From Pseudovibrio sp. Ad37 (GTDB lineage Bacteria; Pseudomonadota; Alphaproteobacteria; Rhizobiales; Stappiaceae), in the NCBI RefSeq assembly GCF_001623075.1, contig NZ_LMCF01000094.1, positions 1 through 36,854 of the forward strand: a stretch of 36,854 nucleotides of DNA, written 5' to 3'. Below the pieces are notes generated by a model. It saw nothing but the letters and a program-made list of their open reading frames with translations. It ran no database searches and was not told the DNA's origin. Within the stretch, counting starts at the first letter, position 1. Every line of letters begins with the position of its first letter. The position numbers were made by a program, and so were the translations under genes. Positions 7,752 through 15,142 of this stretch are shown here, piece by piece.

Positions 7752-9020
7752 ATGTCGTTTCACTCAGCAATAAAGTCGAGAATTGCAGAATACATTACGA
7801 GTGAAACCAGAGTGCAGCGAAAACGGGCCTCCTACGAAAAACAACGAAGCCGACGAGGTGAGGCGCATGAAGTACACTATTTTCATCATGCTGCGGATCC
7901 ATACGCGCACCTAACACTTCAAATGCTTGGCGACTTTCAGCGGCACTATACAGTCGCCCTGAAGATCCATTTGATCTCCGGCCCGCCTGATTGGGCCGTA
8001 CCTGAAAGGACAGCGTTGGAAGCATATGCTTCAGTGGATGCGGCCTTCCTTGCCAAACATTACGGCCTGACAGGCAGGCCTTTTGAAGCTCCAGATGAAG
8101 CTCAAATCAGTCAAGCTGAAACGCTAATGGCAGAGGAACTCGCCAACGATGCATGCGTGAGTAAGCTGCTGGAAATAAGCACTAAATTGTGGTCTGGAGA
8201 AAAACTTCAATCCTCAGCAAAGGGTGACAAGGCTGACCAAGCCAAAACCTGCGGTGATGCGCTCCTGGCAAAGTACGGGCACTATCTTGGTGCGACCTTT
8301 TATTATGGCGATGAATGGTATTGGGGCATCGACCGGCTACACTATCTCCAGGATCGCCTGCATGAGCTTGGACTTGGGCCTTCAGCCTCCAAGTTGGCGC
8401 CAGCAGTAGCGCAAAGGCGACATTCTCATACACCGCCAGCACATATAGAGGTCGATTTTTTCCTGTCGTTCCGGAGTCCATACTCGTACCTGGCGTTTGA
8501 CCGCACATGCACTCTGGCTGATCGGCAGGGGGTAAAGCTGAACATTCGGCCCGTCTTGCCTATGGTCATGCGCGGCTTGCCAGTACCGCCTATGAAGCGG
8601 AAGTACATTTTAGCTGATGCCGCGCGTGAAGCCCGCTTGCATGTCATTCCATTTGGCCGGATTTGCGACCCACTGGGAACAGCAATCGAGCGAGGCTATT
8701 CACTGCTCGAGTTTGCTGAGAAGAATGGCAGGCTTAGAGAGTTTTGCAGTGCCTTTATGACTGGTGTATGGGCGAAAGGTGTTGATGCAAGCACAGATAA
8801 AGGCTTGTCACGCATCCTCGCAGATGCCGGTCTGGATTGGCAGCAGGCACGTCTGGACGTCGACAATGAAGATTGGCGTGCAAGAACAGAGAAAAACCGC
8901 AAGGAACTTACAGAACTCGGGCTTTGGGGCGTGCCCAGCTTTCGAGTTGGAGCCACCGGTATATGGGGGCAGGACCGCCTCTGGGCGGTGGAGGACGCCA
9001 CTCTGACTGTCGAAAACTAG
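7752..9020 (+). CDS. Tandem DsbA-like / 2-hydroxychromene-2-carboxylate isomerase-family protein
   Basis: The ATG at 7752 is preferred over an upstream TTG (7731) because AGAGGAG sits 8 bases before it; the product is 422 residues. It appears to hold two copies of the DsbA/HCCA-isomerase (GST-kappa-like) thioredoxin fold. The second is clear: DFFLSFRSPYSYLAFD (about 235-250) with Ser in place of the CxxC, a helical insert, and the cis-proline loop GLWGVPSFRVG ending in WGQDRLW. The first is degenerate (YFHHAADPYAHL about 43-54) but ends in a matching WGIDRLHYL. Single-domain family members are about 200 residues, so this fits a fused pair. They act on glutathione conjugates or as isomerases, not dithiol oxidases. 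The substrate is unknown. Its position opposite iclR-mtoX suggests common control with methanethiol oxidation, which is inference. Confidence 0.8.
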   Translation: MSFHSAIKSRIAEYITSETRVQRKRASYEKQRSRRGEAHEVHYFHHAADPYAHLTLQMLGDFQRHYTVALKIHLISGPPDWAVPERTALEAYASVDAAFLAKHYGLTGRPFEAPDEAQISQAETLMAEELANDACVSKLLEISTKLWSGEKLQSSAKGDKADQAKTCGDALLAKYGHYLGATFYYGDEWYWGIDRLHYLQDRLHELGLGPSASKLAPAVAQRRHSHTPPAHIEVDFFLSFRSPYSYLAFDRTCTLADRQGVKLNIRPVLPMVMRGLPVPPMKRKYILADAAREARLHVIPFGRICDPLGTAIERGYSLLEFAEKNGRLREFCSAFMTGVWAKGVDASTDKGLSRILADAGLDWQQARLDVDNEDWRARTEKNRKELTELGLWGVPSFRVGATGIWGQDRLWAVEDATLTVEN

Positions 9021-9076
9021 TTGACGTTCCCATCATGTGTACTTTGAAAGGTAAAACTTGGTGGAACTGCCAAGGC

Positions 9077-9106
9077 AGCCACGGGATACGGAAGGATCCC
9101 ATGGCT
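9077..9106. terminator. Hairpin between convergent genes
   Basis: AGCCACGGGAT (9077-9087) and ATCCCATGGCT (9096-9106) form an 11-base stem with one non-Watson-Crick position, which is a G-U pair in the minus-strand RNA. It lies in the 103-base gap between the convergent DsbA-like gene and the unknown gene at 9124. No U-run follows, so it is a weak terminator candidate. Confidence 0.4.
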
Positions 9107-9123
9107 TGATCAATCAGGCTCGT

Positions 9124-9834
9124 TTAGGCGTTACCAAGGAATGCCTGAAACGCGTTAACGCGTTCTGCATGCTCACGTGGGTTAGCAGAATGTTTGACAA
9201 GTTTTGCAAGCAACTCGGTACAGGTCTGACAACGCGCACGCAGGGCATTGTCTTCCTCAGTGATCTCATAACCGTCGAGTTTTTCGTTTTCTTCTAGTGA
9301 AGAGACCGCATGAGCGGTGCGGGCAATGGCTTGCGCCAGAACTTTATCCAAAATCACTTGTGCTCGTCCTTCAAACTCATCCTTCTCGGTGAGGTTAGAA
9401 AGGTGAGGGCACATGAAGGTGATGTCCTCCGCAATAGCACTCTTCATCGTAAAGGAAACGTGCTTGAGCGCCTTTGAGACAACCGGAGGCATGCGGCCAA
9501 CCGAAATGTCATAGCCCGCCATCAGCAGCGAATTCGGCAGGTTTTCAGAGTATTGCATCAATGCCAGATAGAAAAAGCCGGAGCACTGGAACAGATCAAT
9601 CGCAGCTCCCTGCGCCACTTCACTCTTTTCAGTCTCGCGATCCAGCAATCCAGCCAGTTCGCATAACGCAGTAAAACGCTCTTCCATACGTTTTTGGGCA
9701 TCCTCTAAGCCATTCGCAAACGCTTTAGGTGACCCGCTGGCCGTTGGAAACAAAGGAGTGGAAGTGTCAAAGAGATCAGCCAGTTTTCTGGCTGCATTTT
9801 CGATTTGTTCAGACAAGGTGCATCCCCTGATCAT
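9124..9834 (-). CDS. Hypothetical helical protein
   Basis: A frame of up to 236 residues, predicted mostly alpha-helical, soluble and mildly acidic, with no signal peptide. There is a single CxxC pair (RCQTC) near the C-terminus and a short hydrophobic stretch in the middle (FFYLALMQYSENLPNSLLMAGY). I do not recognise the family. The start is uncertain: the ATG at 9834 lacks a good ribosome binding site, whereas a TTG at 9816 (peptide starting LSEQIENAARKL) is preceded by AGGGGA at a suitable distance and may be the real start. It stands alone, convergent with the DsbA-like gene and upstream of the LysR gene in the same orientation, so context gives no role. Confidence 0.65.
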   Translation of the reverse strand: MIRGCTLSEQIENAARKLADLFDTSTPLFPTASGSPKAFANGLEDAQKRMEERFTALCELAGLLDRETEKSEVAQGAAIDLFQCSGFFYLALMQYSENLPNSLLMAGYDISVGRMPPVVSKALKHVSFTMKSAIAEDITFMCPHLSNLTEKDEFEGRAQVILDKVLAQAIARTAHAVSSLEENEKLDGYEITEEDNALRARCQTCTELLAKLVKHSANPREHAERVNAFQAFLGNA

Positions 9835-10006
9835 AAGAGCCGAGCATTCAGCTTCCTACATCACAAATAAACCGGGATGCAATGTCTAAGCGCCACAAGT
9901 TTAAGAATGGCCACCAAAAAGAATACTAGAATTTGTAATAGATAATGACTTTGCTAATTAAGCAATTGAAACGGTTTATTCCTTTCTTTGTTTCTTGATA
10001 TGATCT

Positions 10007-10888
10007 TTACAATCCGTGCAGCAACGCTTTGATGAACCACTCGACAGCCTGTCTGTGTGCTTGGGATTTGCGCGAAGCGATGTAAAACTCTGATGTCCAG
10101 GTCAGATCTGGGTGTTCCAGAAGGCGCATTTCGCCGGTGTTGACCCACTGGGTGGCGTAGTGATCGGGGAGGACACCGAGGAATTTGCCACTCAAAATGA
10201 GAGCCGCGGCTGCTTCCATATTCGTGACAATCGCTTTGGGCTCTGGGGCTTTGGCATCTCGTGCAACGATCATGTCGTAGGAGCGCTGGCACACAGCGTG
10301 ATTGTTCAGGATGTCCGGCGAGATTTCATCGGTTTCACATGCAAACAAGTCATGCGCCTGACCGCAGTACATATAGTGATTTTCACTGCAGACCTTGATG
10401 TACTCAAGCTCATCGCGCTTTCGTTTAAACGGTGCAATTGCGATATGCAGACTTCCCGTGATCAAGCCTTCTTTCAAGTCGTTTGGCGAGGCAACAACCA
10501 GTTCCAGATTGACGTCGTTCTCCTTTGAGAAGAATCGCTGCAACGCAGGGACTAGCGGAAACCCCGGAAGGCTGATCACTGTGTCGACAATACCTATGCG
10601 CAGCTGTCCAGTGATCGTACCACGCAACTCAAGCAGTTCGGCGTCGAAATCCTCAACAAGACGGATGATTTCGCAGGCTTTCTCATAGGCAATCTTACCG
10701 CGTTCAGTGAGTTGAAAGCCACTGCGACCGCGTTCACAGACGCGATATCCAAGCGCAAGTTCCAGATCCCGGATGCGGCAGCTGATCGCCGATTGAGATA
10801 TACCCAGCCTGAACTGCGCCTCAGAAAAACCACCACATTCAACGACAGCACAAAATGCTTCGAGCAGATTGTTTCGGAGAAGTTTCAT
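10007..10888 (-). CDS. LysR-family regulator divergent from the TRAP-ureohydrolase operon
   Basis: A 293-residue LysR protein. The N-terminal winged helix-turn-helix (about 4-62) contains FSEAQFRLGISQSAISCRIRDLE, and a type 2 periplasmic-binding-like effector domain follows (about 90-290). It is transcribed away from dctP (11031), with 142 bases between them holding a LysR-type palindrome, the usual layout for a LysR activator controlling its divergent neighbour. The effector is probably the TRAP substrate or its breakdown product (inference). The 172 bases downstream (9835-10006) are AT-rich with no gene seen. Confidence 0.9.
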   Translation of the reverse strand: MKLLRNNLLEAFCAVVECGGFSEAQFRLGISQSAISCRIRDLELALGYRVCERGRSGFQLTERGKIAYEKACEIIRLVEDFDAELLELRGTITGQLRIGIVDTVISLPGFPLVPALQRFFSKENDVNLELVVASPNDLKEGLITGSLHIAIAPFKRKRDELEYIKVCSENHYMYCGQAHDLFACETDEISPDILNNHAVCQRSYDMIVARDAKAPEPKAIVTNMEAAAALILSGKFLGVLPDHYATQWVNTGEMRLLEHPDLTWTSEFYIASRKSQAHRQAVEWFIKALLHGL

Positions 10889-10919
10889 CTAATGATCTTC
10901 CTGTTCTCAGATAATTTAA

Positions 10920-10942
10920 TTACATTGATATATTTCATGTAA
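10920..10942. promoter_or_regulatory. LysR-type operator, TTACAT-N11-ATGTAA
   Basis: TTACAT (10920-10925) and ATGTAA (10937-10942) are perfect inverted half-sites separated by 11 bases, fitting the T-N11-A rule for LysR recognition sites with longer-than-minimal symmetry. It lies 31 bases upstream of the lysR start and about 88 bases before dctP, in the AT-rich divergent promoter. Binding is inferred. Confidence 0.6.
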
Positions 10943-11030
10943 ACATAACTTATTTGATATTTTTTCTAGGTTCAACATCTAGTGTGCTAGCAGCGAGGAA
11001 GATTGGGAACTAGTTCTGTGGGAGGATGAA

Positions 11031-12053
11031 ATGAACTCAATTCTTAAATCGCTAAAGACACTAACAGCTGCAATGGTTCTGGGCACAGTCCCGCTAAGCG
11101 CTTATGCAGAAGACTGGAAATTCGCCATCGAGGAAATTCCAGGCTCGATCATGGATGCCTATGCGCAGGAGTTTAAGAAGCGCATTGAAACCAAGACCGA
11201 TGGGGACGTGACAATCACGATCTACCCGATGGGAACGCTTGGCACACCAACGGATACAGTAGAACAAGCCACGGATGGCCTCATCCAGTTCACCAACGTA
11301 TCCATCGGCAATCTGGGCACCATCGTCCCGGAAAGTCAGATTTTTCTGCTGCCATATCTCTTTCCATCTGATGCCAAAGCAGTCTCAAACATTCTGAACA
11401 ACTCCGAGACCATTTACGGTGATCTGAACGAGGATTTCCGCAGGCGTGGCCTGGAAGTCCTGACCATGTATTCAGAAGGACCTCAGGTCTGGACCACCAA
11501 CAAAGAAATCCGCAATCCGGATGACTTCTCCAACTTCAAAATGCGCGTCATGGTCTCTCCGATTTTGCTGGAGACCTACAAGAACATGGGCGCGAGCCCA
11601 ACACCGCTGCCATTTGGTGAGGTCTTTGGCGCTCTGCAGCTTGGCGCTGTAGATGGACAGGTAAACCCTGTTCCAACCATCGAAGAGATGAAGTTCTATG
11701 AGGTTACGGATTACCTGATCTGGGCTGGCGAACAAGAACTCGTCACCACCGTTGTTGCCGGAACTGATTGGTTCGACACACTCTCTCCAGACCGTCAGAA
11801 GCTTGTAAAAGAAACAATGGCTGGAATGTCAGGTTTCATTGATGGTGTAGTCTCTGACTTCAACCAGAAACGTCTCGACACCATTAAGTCGAACAAGCCT
11901 GAGATCAATCTGGTGGTCCTCTCAGAAGAAGAACGCAACGTCTTCCGCGCTCGCAGTGAAGCAACTGCCAGTGCCTATGTAGACGCTGCCGGATCTCGCG
12001 GTGAGGAGCTGTTGAAGACCTTGAAAACTGAGATTGCATCAACTCACCAATAA
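11031..12053 (+). CDS. dctP: TRAP transporter substrate-binding protein (DctP family)
   Basis: A 340-residue periplasmic binding protein with a cleavable signal peptide (residues 1-26, ending AYA) and the DctP fold: the FKKRIETKTDGDVTITIYPMGTLG early strand-helix, the PYLFPSDAKA segment, and the FGEVFGALQLGAVDGQVNPVPTI region that carries ligand contacts. The ATG follows GGGAGGATGAA, a good ribosome binding site. The family binds carboxylates and related organic anions, and the conserved arginine that clamps carboxylate is probably in FKMRVM (about residue 175). It is the first gene of dctPQM-ureohydrolase. A guanidino acid is the likely ligand class given the last gene, but that is inference. 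Confidence 0.92.
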   Translation: MNSILKSLKTLTAAMVLGTVPLSAYAEDWKFAIEEIPGSIMDAYAQEFKKRIETKTDGDVTITIYPMGTLGTPTDTVEQATDGLIQFTNVSIGNLGTIVPESQIFLLPYLFPSDAKAVSNILNNSETIYGDLNEDFRRRGLEVLTMYSEGPQVWTTNKEIRNPDDFSNFKMRVMVSPILLETYKNMGASPTPLPFGEVFGALQLGAVDGQVNPVPTIEEMKFYEVTDYLIWAGEQELVTTVVAGTDWFDTLSPDRQKLVKETMAGMSGFIDGVVSDFNQKRLDTIKSNKPEINLVVLSEEERNVFRARSEATASAYVDAAGSRGEELLKTLKTEIASTHQ

Positions 12054-12061
12054 TAGGAAGT

Positions 12062-12094
12062 CCCACATCCCATCTCTAAAAGGCGGGGTGTGGG
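12062..12094 (+). other. Intercistronic hairpin after dctP
   Basis: CCCACATCCC (12062-12071) pairs with GGGGTGTGGG (12085-12094) with one G-U pair and a 13-base loop, between the dctP stop and the dctQ ribosome binding site. There is no U-run. Such hairpins often raise binding-protein mRNA relative to the permease genes. Confidence 0.5.
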
Positions 12095-12114
12095 TACACT
12101 GGAGGAGGGTAAAG

Positions 12115-12720
12115 ATGGAACCCCGTTCTGTCCCCTTTAAGCTCCTCGGGAAAGTTGACGGTGTGATCAGCAAGATTGAGGTCTTCATCCTCAGTTGGGG
12201 CGTTATCGCCATGGCCGTCAACACCATCGCAAATGTGTTCGGGCGCTACGTCTTTCACCAGTCGATCTATTTCTCCGAAGAGCTCAATGAGTTTCTGATC
12301 GTTATCATCACCTTCATGGGGCTTGGTTACGCCACACGAAAGGGCATCCATATCCGCATGTCGGCCATCTATGATGCTCTGCCTCAGAAGCTTCGAAAGA
12401 TCCTGATGATTTTGATCACCATAACAACTGCAGCCATGATGGCGACGCTGACCTGGTATGCCGTTGAATATGTGGCGAAAGTTGCCAGCCGGGGTCGGGT
12501 CACGCCTGCGCTGCAAGTGCCGCTTTATCTGACTTACATCTGGGTGGTTATCGGGTTGGGCTTAGCAACCCTCCAATATCTCTTAACAGCTCTGCGAAAC
12601 CTCAATCTGTCGGAAGAGGAAATCTACGTCTCCTATCTGGAGGTCGACAGCTATGAGGATCCGGAAACGGCCGCCGCAGTTGCGCGCTTCGTTGAGAAGG
12701 AAGAGGAGACCGCAAAATGA
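12115..12720 (+). CDS. dctQ: TRAP transporter small permease (DctQ family)
   Basis: The ATG at 12115 is chosen because GGAGGAGGGT lies just before it; upstream in-frame codons reach back into dctP and give no plausible N-terminus. The 201-residue product has four hydrophobic segments (about 22-42, 56-75, 95-115 and 135-158), with the FGRYVFHQSIYFSEELNEF stretch after the first. That stretch is typical of DctQ, whose members have the F-x-RY-x-F...EE pattern. It partners DctM in the sodium-driven TRAP complex. Its stop overlaps the dctM start (ATGA). Confidence 0.9.
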   Translation: MEPRSVPFKLLGKVDGVISKIEVFILSWGVIAMAVNTIANVFGRYVFHQSIYFSEELNEFLIVIITFMGLGYATRKGIHIRMSAIYDALPQKLRKILMILITITTAAMMATLTWYAVEYVAKVASRGRVTPALQVPLYLTYIWVVIGLGLATLQYLLTALRNLNLSEEEIYVSYLEVDSYEDPETAAAVARFVEKEEETAK

Positions 12721-13997
12721 CAGAGCTCATGTTAACGGTCATGGTCGTTCTGCTGCTGTTCGGTTTCCCGATGAAAATGCCGCTGATCTCGGCAGCCTTT
12801 ATCGGGTTCCTGATCTACTTCCCAAACTTTAGCCCGCAGATACTGGTCCAGCAGATGATAGGTGGGGTCAAACCCTCTGCCCTGGTCGCAGTCCCAATAT
12901 TCATCCTTGCCGCTGATATCATCACACGTGGTCATTCCGCTGATCGTCTGATTGATGTGGTGATGCGCTTTATGGGGCACATCAAGGGCGGGCTGGCCAT
13001 CTCGGTAACCAGTGCCTGCGCACTGTTCGGGGCAGTTTGTGGCTCTACGCAGGCAACCGTTGTTGCGGTTGGCGGCGCGATGCGGCCACGTATGTTGAAG
13101 TCAGGCTATTCGGACAGCTTCACCATTGGGTTGATCGTCAACGCGGCTGATCTGGCTTACCTCATTCCGCCATCAATCGGCATGATCATCTATGGCGTTG
13201 TGTCCGGCACATCGATCTCGCAGCTTTTCATCGCTGGCATCGTTCCAGGCCTCATCATCGTGGTGTTCTTTTCTGCCTATTGCATGTGGCATGCGTACAG
13301 GCACGATATTCCGGTGTTGGAAAGATCCGACTGGGGAGAGCGGTTTGATGCGGTAAGGCGCGCACTCTGGCCCATGGGCTTTCCGCTGATCATTGTTGGC
13401 GGAATTTATGGCGGTGTCTTTTCTCCAACAGAAGCTGCAGCCATCTGTGTGCTGTACGCCGTTGTTCTGGAAGCCTTGATCTTCAGATCCATCCGCCTTC
13501 GCGATCTGCCGGATATCGCTCTGTCGACGGGGGGCATCACCTCGGTGGTGTTCATCCTGATCGCAGCGGGCGCGGCCTTCTCCTGGACCCTATCCTTCGC
13601 ACAAGTGCCTCAGACAATCATCAGTTCGCTCGGGCTCAATGAGGCTGGACCGATAATGACGCTAACGGCGATCATTTTGGCGTTCTTTATCGGCTGCATG
13701 TTTGTCGACTCCATCGTGGTGATTTTGATTTTGGTGCCAATCTTTGCCCCACTGATCAAATCGACGGGTCTTGATCCGGTGCTGGTTGGAGTGCTCATCA
13801 CCCTGCAGGTTGCCATTGGAGCCGCCACGCCGCCATTCGGATGCAATCTGTTCACGGCAATTGCTGTTTTCCGCCGACCATTTGTGGATGTTGTCCGCGG
13901 AGTTCCCCCATTCTTGCTGATCTTGCTGCTGACAACAGGGCTTGTGATGGCATTCCCACAAATTGCGTTGTTCTTGCCAGAACTCGCCTACAGATAA
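12717..13997 (+). CDS. dctM: TRAP transporter large permease (DctM family)
   Basis: A 426-residue, highly hydrophobic protein of normal DctM length with about 12 membrane segments. Diagnostic stretches are SACALFGAVCGSTQATVVAVG, LAYLIPPSIGMIIYGVVSGTS, GGIYGGVFSPTEAAAICVLYA and AIGAATPPFGCNLF. These belong to the two repeated elevator-transport halves that bind sodium. It starts inside the dctQ stop (ATGA overlap), so the pair is translationally coupled. The gene is intact, unlike the second dctM at the right end of the window. Confidence 0.93.
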   Translation: MTELMLTVMVVLLLFGFPMKMPLISAAFIGFLIYFPNFSPQILVQQMIGGVKPSALVAVPIFILAADIITRGHSADRLIDVVMRFMGHIKGGLAISVTSACALFGAVCGSTQATVVAVGGAMRPRMLKSGYSDSFTIGLIVNAADLAYLIPPSIGMIIYGVVSGTSISQLFIAGIVPGLIIVVFFSAYCMWHAYRHDIPVLERSDWGERFDAVRRALWPMGFPLIIVGGIYGGVFSPTEAAAICVLYAVVLEALIFRSIRLRDLPDIALSTGGITSVVFILIAAGAAFSWTLSFAQVPQTIISSLGLNEAGPIMTLTAIILAFFIGCMFVDSIVVILILVPIFAPLIKSTGLDPVLVGVLITLQVAIGAATPPFGCNLFTAIAVFRRPFVDVVRGVPPFLLILLLTTGLVMAFPQIALFLPELAYR

Positions 13998-14017
13998 TGA
14001 ACTAACGGAGAAGAAAT

Positions 14018-15016
14018 ATGTCTGATCACGGCTATAAATCCGGGCGCCTCAATCTGCCATTCGTTGGAATCTCGACCTTTGGAAAAAAAGAGTATGTGTC
14101 GGATTGGGATCAAATTGATGCGGATGTAGCGGTTCTGGGCGCACCGTTTGACTTTGGCGCACAATGGCGCTCAGGCGCACGTTTTGGACCACGTTCCGTG
14201 CGTGAAGCGTCCACACTGTTTTCATTCGGCCATGCCGGTGCGTACGACCATGAAGATGACGCCACCTATCTCAGCAGCGATGTCCGTATCGTTGATATTG
14301 GAGACGCGGACATCATCCACACCAAGACCATTGAGAGCCATGCGAACATCGAGTTTGGGGTCAAGAAAATCCTCGATGCTGGTGCGCTTCCTGTGGTGAT
14401 TGGAGGTGATCACTCCATCAATATCCCATGCATCCGAGCCTTTGAGGAAGACTGTGCTGAAAAAGGTCCGATCCATGTAATCCAGATCGACGCACACCTT
14501 GATTTCGTTGATGAGCGCCATGGCGTGACGGAGGGCCACGGCAATCCTATGCGCCGTGCGATTGAGAAAGAGTATGTCTCAGGAATGACCCAGCTGGGTA
14601 TTCGCAATGTATCCTCCACCGCTAAGGAAGGGTATGACGATGCCCGCGCAAGAGGCTCTGACATCCTGTCGGTCCGTCAGGTGCGGGAGCTGGGAGTAGA
14701 AGCTGTACTGGAACGCATTCCGGCAGGCGCGCGTTACTATGTGACAGTCGATATCGACGCCTTCTGCCCGTCCATCGCATCCGGTACGGGTACCCCAAGT
14801 CACGGTGGCTTCCAGTATTACGACGTGCTTGAAATTCTGCAGGGCTTCAGCAAGCGCGGTGACGTGGTTGGCATGGACCTTGTGGAAGTAGCTCCTGCCT
14901 ATGACCCATCTGAATCCACGCAAATTCTTGCAGCCCAGCTTCTTTTGAACTTCATCGGCTTCATCTTTCACAACAAGAAAGCCGCGGTAAGCGCACCAGA
15001 AACTGAAACTGCTTAA
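14018..15016 (+). CDS. Arginase/agmatinase-family ureohydrolase
   Basis: A 332-residue member of the ureohydrolase family that cleaves guanidino groups to urea plus an amine, using two metal ions. All six usual metal ligands are present: His132 (GGDHS), Asp158, His160 and Asp162 (DAHLD), and Asp245 and Asp247 (VDIDAF). GHGNPMRR (173-180) occupies the substrate-specificity loop and GMDLVEVAPAYDPS (285-298) carries the conserved Glu290. Unusually, the DIDxxDP motif reads DIDAFCP, with Cys250 where Asp is normal. It starts 20 bases after dctM behind GGAGAAG, so it is the fourth gene of the TRAP operon and probably acts on the imported compound. Agmatinase is the default database label, but agmatine is a poor TRAP substrate. 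Guanidinobutyrate, guanidinopropionate, guanidinoacetate or similar acids fit better (inference). Confidence 0.87.
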   Translation: MSDHGYKSGRLNLPFVGISTFGKKEYVSDWDQIDADVAVLGAPFDFGAQWRSGARFGPRSVREASTLFSFGHAGAYDHEDDATYLSSDVRIVDIGDADIIHTKTIESHANIEFGVKKILDAGALPVVIGGDHSINIPCIRAFEEDCAEKGPIHVIQIDAHLDFVDERHGVTEGHGNPMRRAIEKEYVSGMTQLGIRNVSSTAKEGYDDARARGSDILSVRQVRELGVEAVLERIPAGARYYVTVDIDAFCPSIASGTGTPSHGGFQYYDVLEILQGFSKRGDVVGMDLVEVAPAYDPSESTQILAAQLLLNFIGFIFHNKKAAVSAPETETA

Positions 15017-15071
15017 AGCCGATAGAAACGACGCCCATCGCGGCGCGAATTAACACTGTGCACGACAAGAA

Positions 15072-15106
15072 AATGGCCCCGGATCTTAATCAGATCCGGG
15101 GCCATT
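15072..15106. terminator. Strong bidirectional terminator hairpin
   Basis: AATGGCCCCGGATCT (15072-15086) pairs perfectly with its reverse complement (15092-15106) around a 5-base loop. It separates the convergent ureohydrolase and dimethylglycine dehydrogenase genes. Short pyrimidine-rich tracts follow on both strands. Confidence 0.8.
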
Positions 15107-15142
15107 GCATTTCTTCAAATCTTTGCGTGCTCAACGCACAAT

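Noticed and set aside
10112-10528. 138-codon plus-strand frame inside the LysR gene
   Set aside because: Antisense shadow of a clearly conserved LysR coding region.
14018-15016. Straight annotation as agmatinase (speB)
   Set aside because: The family is clear, but the Cys250 variant, the loop sequence and the TRAP context do not support agmatine specifically, so no symbol was given.
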